DNA from: Arctopsyche grandis
Lineage: Eukaryota; Arthropoda; Insecta; Trichoptera; Hydropsychidae
DNA length: 64,000 bases
Direction of reading: 5' to 3'
Assembly (NCBI RefSeq): GCF_051622035.1
Contig: NC_135367.1
Coordinates: forward strand, 8,654,501-8,718,500
Shown here: piece by piece, positions 58,275 to 64,000 of the stretch
How the letters are laid out: every line of letters starts with the position of its first letter
Position numbering within the stretch: the first letter of the stretch is position 1
Made by a program: the position numbers and the translations under genes
The notes under the pieces: model-generated
Told to the model about the DNA's origin: nothing
What the model saw: only the letters and a program-made list of their open reading frames with translations
Database searches by the model: none

Positions 58275-61200
58275 TTAAAACTCTAGTCGATCTATGAAAC
58301 GAAGTGGGATTCCTGATTTCAACAACTTCGATTTATCTTGATGTACGAGATCAGGAAAGTAATACAACAGAGACTCCCAACAGATTTCACTGAGCTTGGG
58401 AATACACAACCACAGTTTATACAATTTATTGCTTCTAGTCGGGTTCTCCCTACCCGCTTGTATACCTCCAAAGGTATACATGCACCCTTCAGGAGTTACG
58501 GCCGAAGAATGGAAGTATAACGGATTTGGAAAGAAAGACTTTTTCATCTGCGTCCACTGCAGCGACGGGATTTCCAATCTCCAAACGTCGTTGAATATTT
58601 TGTTATTATCGAAGCCGCCCATGATGAAAACTTCAATGCCGTTGTCCTTTTTGATTTGCACGGCGCTGTGACATTTACGCGCTATGGGAAATCCCGCTTT
58701 GCCATCTTGCACCGATTTTCTGAACGTCCACGTGAACGTTTCTATATTGAATATAGGAATATCTACAAAGTCGTACGCTACTTCTGCCGTTCCACCGGCT
58801 AAAATGTACAAATTAACACCGTCAAATGCCAATTCGTGTCTGTAACGAGCGTCCGGTTCGTCGGCTCGGTTCCCCGTACACGTGAAAACCGTCTCCCACG
58901 TCAGAGTGCTCAAATTCAATCTGAAATTAATAAATAAATCGATAAAACACGATAATTATTCATATGTTATGATAAAAATGGCGACTATAATATACCTATG
59001 TACATCTATTGAATATAATAAACCATCAGTCCCTCCGATCACATACAAATATCCGTTTGAATAAATTATTGCTTGTCCGTATTGGGGTAGCGGCGGTTGC
59101 CCTTGTGTGGGCACAAGATTAAAGCCGTTGTTCTTACCGGATAAATCGAATATATACAAATTATTACTACAACGACGTCCAAATGGCGAACCGGTACCTC
59201 CAAACACCTGTGAACACAATTCATTCGATTATTCAGCATGTGTGATTACGACATTTGGATACACATTGGAATAAATTACACACAATCATACTGTGGAATA
59301 TAATATAAATGTCCGATTTTAAACAGTTTTTAAATCGCATATTATTTGAAGTAATAAATGCAATACGCGTTTCCAATATTTGACATGGTTCAATATTGAT
59401 ACACGAGTGTTTATCAAAAATAAACATAACGGGAAAAGTCGAGATAAAATTTTTCACTACATATGAATAGTCACAAAAGTAAGCTGCGATAAAATTTAAA
59501 ATACTCGAGTAGCTAACCTTTAACACGGCTAGCAAAATTTAGGCAGTTTTGAGGAAACATTTGTAATTATTTTGGTTGAAGCGTTTTCCTCGTCTCAATC
59601 GAGTTCACAATTCAAATAATTAAATAATGTCTATACTAATAATAATGAACGAGATTTTAAATGAAAAACATTTAAAATCTCGATTTTGATTCCGATTCTG
59701 ATGAAGACATCGATTCGGACTTTGTTTGCGACTTCAGTTGTGATTTTGGTTCCGATTATGATTATGAAGACAATTTTTGCTGTCTATTATTTTTATTATA
59801 CATACTTCGAAAGGGTCTCTCAGACGGTATTCGTTGAGGGGTGGTGGCCTCATGTAGAGGTCTTCATTGGTCGACTTAAAGTGGGCTCATGTATTATTAT
59901 ACATATAACATTATTTTAATTACGTATCGATTATTTTTCTGAAACCACCTGTTGAAATATCAACATGCACAACACTAGTAATCGTATATAATAATTATCC
60001 ATTGCATGCGTGTGTACAAAGTAATCGCTGTTAATACCATGCTCCGTCCCTTTTTCTCCCGTTGGAATCGTATATCGTGGAAAGAGATGCGGCATATCAC
60101 TTCATTCACATGATTGACAGACAAAAACAAAAAAATCTAATTAAATTTTAAATTATTAATTCCATTGATCCGAATTGCGATATTTTACCGAATGCACAAT
60201 TATGTGCACACTAGCCACTATAATATACATAAAACTGAAGGAATTATCAGTTTATGTATGATTTTTGTTTTGGATAAGTAGAGATTATAAAAATATATAT
60301 TACAACGATGTAAAGCCCACTTAAAAGGTAAAAAAAATTGACCCTTATAGTCCTCAACCTGAGGCCACCATCCCTCCAAACGAATATAGTCTAAGAGACC
60401 CATATAACGATGATCAAAAGTTCATGAGAATGCAGGAGGTCGCGCTGTGAACACTGAGGGCCAGGCGAGCGTACAGGGATTGAATGAGGGTTTTGTTTGC
60501 TGAATAATGGCCTCGCGTGTGGTTCGTGTATCAATTCCTTTCTAAACTATGCAATAGTAGGTTCATGGGAATCATATCAGCAACCTCAAGAGGGCTGGAC
60601 ACCAGCGCCTTGTCCATACAAACGTATTACACTTCTCCCTTCCTCAATTATGGCACTAGAGAAATTATTTTTTAATATGCTATGGATATCCACCATTGGG
60701 ATGCACCTATCGTTTTATTTTTTTATTAGTTATTTTTTATAGGAGCTAGAAGCCGCCAAACATCTATAAAATCGCCTCTTTTTTACACCTACGAAAAGAG
60801 TCCAGCGTGCTTATTTAACGGTCGATTTAAAAAAAAATACGCGCATAGTTGCACAAAAAATATCTTTCTCATACCGATGATGATTTTTTTCAAAAATTGG
60901 TCCATTTTCGGAGGAGAAAACAGGAGAATACGAAATCTCGATTTTGTCGATTTGAAATACGTTTCATCTGGTCGAAGCGCAACCTATGTATATATCGAAG
61001 AAATGAACGGCAACAAAATTAAAGTTTCTCTTAACCCTTTGCCCGCGGCAATAAATATAGCGAACAAGCCCTGTACGCGGCGCACCTTTTTCGCGAATTT
61101 GGCAATCGAGTTTTCGACCGTAAATACAGATTTTAATATTTACTCAAATAACCAGATATGTTAATTAACATATAAAGTATTACTTTAAACAATAAAATAC

Positions 61201-62086
61201 AATAATATATCTCGTAGTTTTGGCTTAATTGTCAAATAATCATTCTTCATACAGTTGAGACGTATCGTCGCCATTGTTCAACAGACGTGACGTCACATAA
61301 ACGAGGCTTCAGTATGGTTCCACAAAAAACTAATTTTGACTGGTATATATTCATTTTAAGAAAATGAAAAAATGGCATTCAACTCTCACGTGATATATTG
61401 AACCAATTTTGAACCTTAAAACAGTTGAAATAGGCGCATATAAGGCTCAAAATCCCGTGCTAAGTTCAGAAATTCTATGGAAGACAGCCGCGCTACAGAC
61501 TTGTCGCGCAAAGTTTCCATAGAAGACGGCCGCGGGCAAACTGTTAATAGTAGAAGACATAATAGTCGAGGAGCAAGGTGATAAGGTGAAATGAGAAAGC
61601 AGTGTGTACCATGAGTATGTGATCGAGTCTGATGGCAGCGCTGGAGGCGAGGTGGTCGGGCAGGTCGGCGGTGAGGGGTCTCCAGGTGCGGCGCGCGAAG
61701 CAGAACTGCCACAACTCCCGGAAGATGGGGCTCTCCACCGACCAGGTGTTCTGCTGCAGGTTCAGCTGCGGGTTTTGCAGCTCGGCCTCGGCGTTGGCGT
61801 TGGCGTTGTCGGGGTTGGGGTTGTCGGGGTTGGCATTGTTGGCGTTGGCGTTGGCGTTGGCGTTGGCGGGGTTGTTGGGGTTGTTGGGGTCGGGGTTGTT
61901 GGGATCGGGGTTGTTGGGGTCGGGGTTGAGCGGCGGCAGCGACTGGGGGTTGTAACCGCCCACGGAGGTGAGCGTGCCGTCGGCGCAGACGAGGCGGTGG
62001 CCGGAGCGCCCCCTCGGCCGGCCGCCGTACGCCGACACGTGCTGCACCGACCACGGCCTGAAGATAAACCGCCGTCGCCGAGACAT
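58275..62086 (-). CDS. KLHDC10: KLHDC10/slim-type kelch-repeat protein
   Basis: Three minus-strand exons: 62086-61610 (159 codons, donor ATG|GTACAC), 59207-58996 and 58920-58275. They give 444 codons (human KLHDC10: 442). Kelch blades show the expected GG-doublets and Y/W spacing: VGGYNP, VFGGTGSPFG, YGQAIIYSNGYLYVIGGTDG, YRHELAFDGVNLYILAGGT, MGGFDNNKIFNDVWRLEI, SSAVTPEGCMYTFGGI. The C-terminal LYKLWLCIPKLSEICWESLL corresponds to the BC-box-like helix of KLHDC10. In the family, KLHDC10 is a cullin-RING substrate receptor for C-terminal degrons, and with fly Slim it promotes ASK1 stress signalling. Exon 1 contains an Asn/Pro/Asp then Asn/Ala low-complexity insert (about residues 54-99) before IFRELW, absent from the human protein. 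Intron 1 (2.4 kb) is full of transposons. A start-stop uORF sits 6 nt before the ATG. Confidence 0.92.
59630..59978 (+). mobile_element. Short non-autonomous Helitron in KLHDC10 intron 1
   Basis: The 5' end TCTATACTAATAATAATG and the 3' hairpin ('cacctgttgaaatatcaaca') followed by 'tgcacaacactag' and T match the Helitron pattern of 10424-10722. The 349 bp contain no helicase frame. The base before TC is G rather than A. Confidence 0.65.
60590..61030 (+). mobile_element. TTAA-bounded element, internally deleted copy
   Basis: Begins GAGGGCTGGACACCAGCGCC and matches 62505-62901 over about 400 bp, then jumps to sequence matching the end of that element ('atatatcgaagaaatgaacg'). It ends TC just before TTAA at 61031. 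It lacks about 715 bp present in the 62505-63672 copy. Confidence 0.65.
61035..61543. mobile_element. Second TTAA-flanked MITE type
   Basis: Inverted ends CCCTTTGCCCGCGGC and, on the other strand, CAGTTTGCCCGCGGC, flanked by TTAA on both sides (61031-61034 and 61544-61547). The 509-bp interior is non-coding. The piggyBac type is inferred from TTAA and the ends. It lies 66 bp from exon 1 of KLHDC10, inside the intron. Confidence 0.75.
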
Positions 62087-62088
62087 CG

Positions 62089-62094
62089 CTACAT
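62089..62094 (-). promoter_or_regulatory. Start-stop uORF (ATGTAG) before KLHDC10
   Basis: On the minus strand GCGATGTAGCGATG places an ATG immediately followed by TAG (62094-62089), 2 nt before the main ATG at 62086-62084. Such minimal uORFs are known to delay ribosomes. It is translated only if the transcript starts upstream of 62094. Confidence 0.45.
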
Positions 62095-62104
62095 CGCCAC
62101 CTCG

Positions 62105-62146
62105 CCTCTCCTCACCTCACCTCACCTAACCTAACCTAACCTAAAC
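62105..62146. repeat. Interstitial CCTAA/CCTCA array
   Basis: 'cctcacctcacctaacctaa' and the following units form about four CCTAA repeats with CCTCA variants, upstream of KLHDC10. TTAGG is the ancestral insect telomere repeat. The array is too short to be a telomere. Confidence 0.6.
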
Positions 62147-62432
62147 CCGACGACGCCACTGACAGGAGCCTTCGAGCTCGCTGTCACTGACAACGACAAT
62201 TCGCACGCTGCCAATGCCACTCGCACCACTCGAATGCTCTGCGCCGGTGCAAACACCGCGATACACGTCCATGTAAACGAACGTGTTTCCATCATTTTTA
62301 TATTTAAACTTTCATTTAAAAAGTCTTCAGATCATATAAACGGACTTCAAATTGTGAGCTTTTAAACGGTGCACTTTAATTGCTTACATTTTTACATAAA
62401 AATCACAACCACCCCTCATTTTACTTAACTAT

Positions 62433-64000
62433 TGTTGCGTAGGGGTGGGTGGAGGATCCAAGTAAAAGGCCAACAGTCGTTTCACAGAATTTATTGATGA
62501 TTAAGAGGGCTGGAAAGCAGCACCTTGTCCATACAAACGTACTATACTTCTCCCTTCCTCAATTATGGCACTAGAGAAATTATTTTTTAATATACTATGG
62601 ATATCCACCATTGGGGTGCATCTATCGTTTTATTTTTTTGATTAATTATTTTTTATAGGACATAGGAGCCGCCAAACATCTATAAAATCGCCTCTTTTTT
62701 ACACCCACGAAACGGGTCCAGCGTGCTTATTTAACGGTCGATTTAAAAAAAAATACGCCGATAGATGCACAGAAAGTATCTTTCTCATACCGAAGATGAT
62801 CTTTTTTTTAAAATTGGTCCACTTTTGGAGGTGAAAATAGTAGAATACGAAACCTCGATTTTGTCAATTCAAAATACGTTTTATCTGGTCGAAGCGCAAC
62901 TGTCGCATTCACTCAATATATATATATATTGATATATATTGTCACATTCACTCAATATATACATACACTCAATATATATTGTTCAGACTATGTCTGATGA
63001 TCGGCTTTCGTGGCTTTACGACTCACGATTTGGCCGATATATTTTTGTGCTGGCCACCCTGAGACAGCGGTTGGCACACAAACTGACAGTTGTCGATAGC
63101 GGTTTGGCGCGTAATCACCCCGGTGTTTATGGGGCCCACCTCGCCACCGAAATCACCAGCTATAGGCTGGTGAGGGTTGTGACGATACTTGGAGACCAGC
63201 TCCAGTATCCGTCCGGTGTGCACCAGAGGAAGCTTGGTCTGTCTTCGTCCAGAAGGCAGACAACTGAGCTACGCCTGGCTAACCTCAAAAGGCACGCGTG
63301 GCTACTTTGTTACCCCCCCCCCCCTGTCCCCCCTGCTTGATCTCTGTATATATATATAAAATACAGTCACCATACAAACATAATTACAACCTGTTTTCAT
63401 TATTATACAATTTCCCGCCTTTGTCCTGTATCACACTCACTTACGCACACTGTACGAAGGAGAAAGGGACATAGCAGAGCAGCCGACATCAGCAGAGACC
63501 AGACCACCGACGACGAAGGAAGGCACCTTGAGGAAACCAGCCCCGCCCAAGCTTACCACTAGCTATCTCACAAAACCGACTTCGGGGGTGCTCTCGAGTT
63601 GAACATCCCTGGAGTCTGTACATATATATCGAAGAAAGGAACGGTAACAAAGGTTTCGGGTGTACAGCCCTCTTAAGGAGATACACGCATTGCAAGTGCT
63701 CCGTCCAAAATGACATGATATGATGATTGTGACTGCGTTTTATCGATAGTTTTCTCGGGTAGTGACACTCCCTTGACCTATCTATCTATCGTGTTATATC
63801 AGATCGATCTCTCGTTGATGTTGTAGTGCGGGCTGGCGGCTGCTCGCTCGTTGAACGTTTGTCAGGCTAGAACACTAAGCAAAATTAGTGCATCATCTGT
63901 GGGATACTGTCGGGGTTAGTGTGTTAGTGGGTGATTAGCTGGTTTGGGACCGTTCGGTGGTGATTTGTTTAATTTAACTGAATGCTAATTTTAGCCTATA
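62433..64000. mobile_element. LTR of the 44697-45060 family, interrupted, running to the right edge
   Basis: 62433-62504 matches the start of the solo LTR at 44697 (TGTTGCGTAGGGGTGGGTGG). LTR-like sequence resumes at 63673 ('aaggagatacacgcattgca' against 'aggagatatacgtactgaca'). After about 63720 similarity fades, and sequence to the edge could be the rest of the LTR and leader. No gag or pol frame is visible inside the window. Confidence 0.5.
62505..63672. mobile_element. TTAA-flanked element inserted in the LTR
   Basis: Ends GAGGGCTG and CAGCCCTC, flanked by TTAA (62501-62504 and 63673-63676). The uninterrupted LTR at 44697 reads 'gatgattcaggagata' at this point, which confirms the insertion site. 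The 1168 bp include a 715-bp middle part (62902-63617) missing from the copy at 60590-61030. That part holds AT microsatellites and a 133-codon plus frame (62939-63340) without recognisable domains. A poly-C run lies near 63314-63327. Confidence 0.65.

Noticed and set aside
61604-62134. Plus-strand 176-codon open frame rich in Val and Gly
   Set aside because: It is the complement of the low-complexity part of KLHDC10 exon 1; the minus-strand reading has kelch motifs and correct splice joins.
63314-63327. Poly-C run as a functional element
   Set aside because: A homopolymer run in a transposon segment; slippage or sequencing error is more likely than function.
62939-63340. 133-codon plus frame as a transposon or host gene
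   Set aside because: It starts in an AT microsatellite, has no recognisable motif and lies in the segment missing from the sister copy; kept only as part of the element.

Overview
The window is nuclear DNA of an insect. The protein-coding genes are split by GT-AG introns, the intergenic DNA is AT-rich and full of tRNA-derived SINEs, MITEs, short Helitrons, LINE tails and solo LTRs, and there are short interstitial TTAGG arrays of the insect telomere type. The proteins match insect families well. The Helitron and SINE types and the gene structures would suit a moth or close relative, but the order is an inference and I cannot fix it from sequence alone.

Layout. At the left edge a short minus-strand 5' coding exon (1094-1218) belongs to an unidentified gene that runs off the window. 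Divergent from it lies a complete nine-exon Vps18/deep orange gene (3258-9854, 981 codons), a core subunit of the HOPS/CORVET tethering complexes; its introns 5 and 7 are packed with nested mobile elements and foldback DNA. A complete three-exon starvin/BAG3-type co-chaperone (13899-16116, minus, 601 codons) follows, with a TATA promoter and heat-shock-element-like dyads upstream. From about 16.9 to 54.7 kb I find no confident gene. That stretch is SINEs, LINE 3' ends, MITEs, two solo LTRs, a satellite-like array, foldback modules and unique AT-rich DNA, plus one good-looking core promoter (about 51.6 kb) and one possible orphan exon (about 43.9 kb). At the right a nine-exon short-chain acyl-CoA dehydrogenase (54776-57523, plus, 409 codons) is tail-to-tail with a three-exon KLHDC10/slim-type kelch protein (58275-62086, minus, 444 codons). 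Beyond it are nested transposons and what looks like the start of an LTR element.

The four identified genes are ordinary cellular genes with unrelated jobs: endolysosomal tethering, chaperone-assisted autophagy, mitochondrial fatty acid oxidation, and E3-ligase or stress signalling. Nothing suggests they work as a unit. I did not find a new multi-gene system. The observations most worth checking are the glycine where the acyl-CoA dehydrogenase should carry its catalytic glutamate, a start-stop uORF just before the KLHDC10 start codon, the foldback elements built from repeated short modules, and a set of nested insertions whose target duplications can be read directly.
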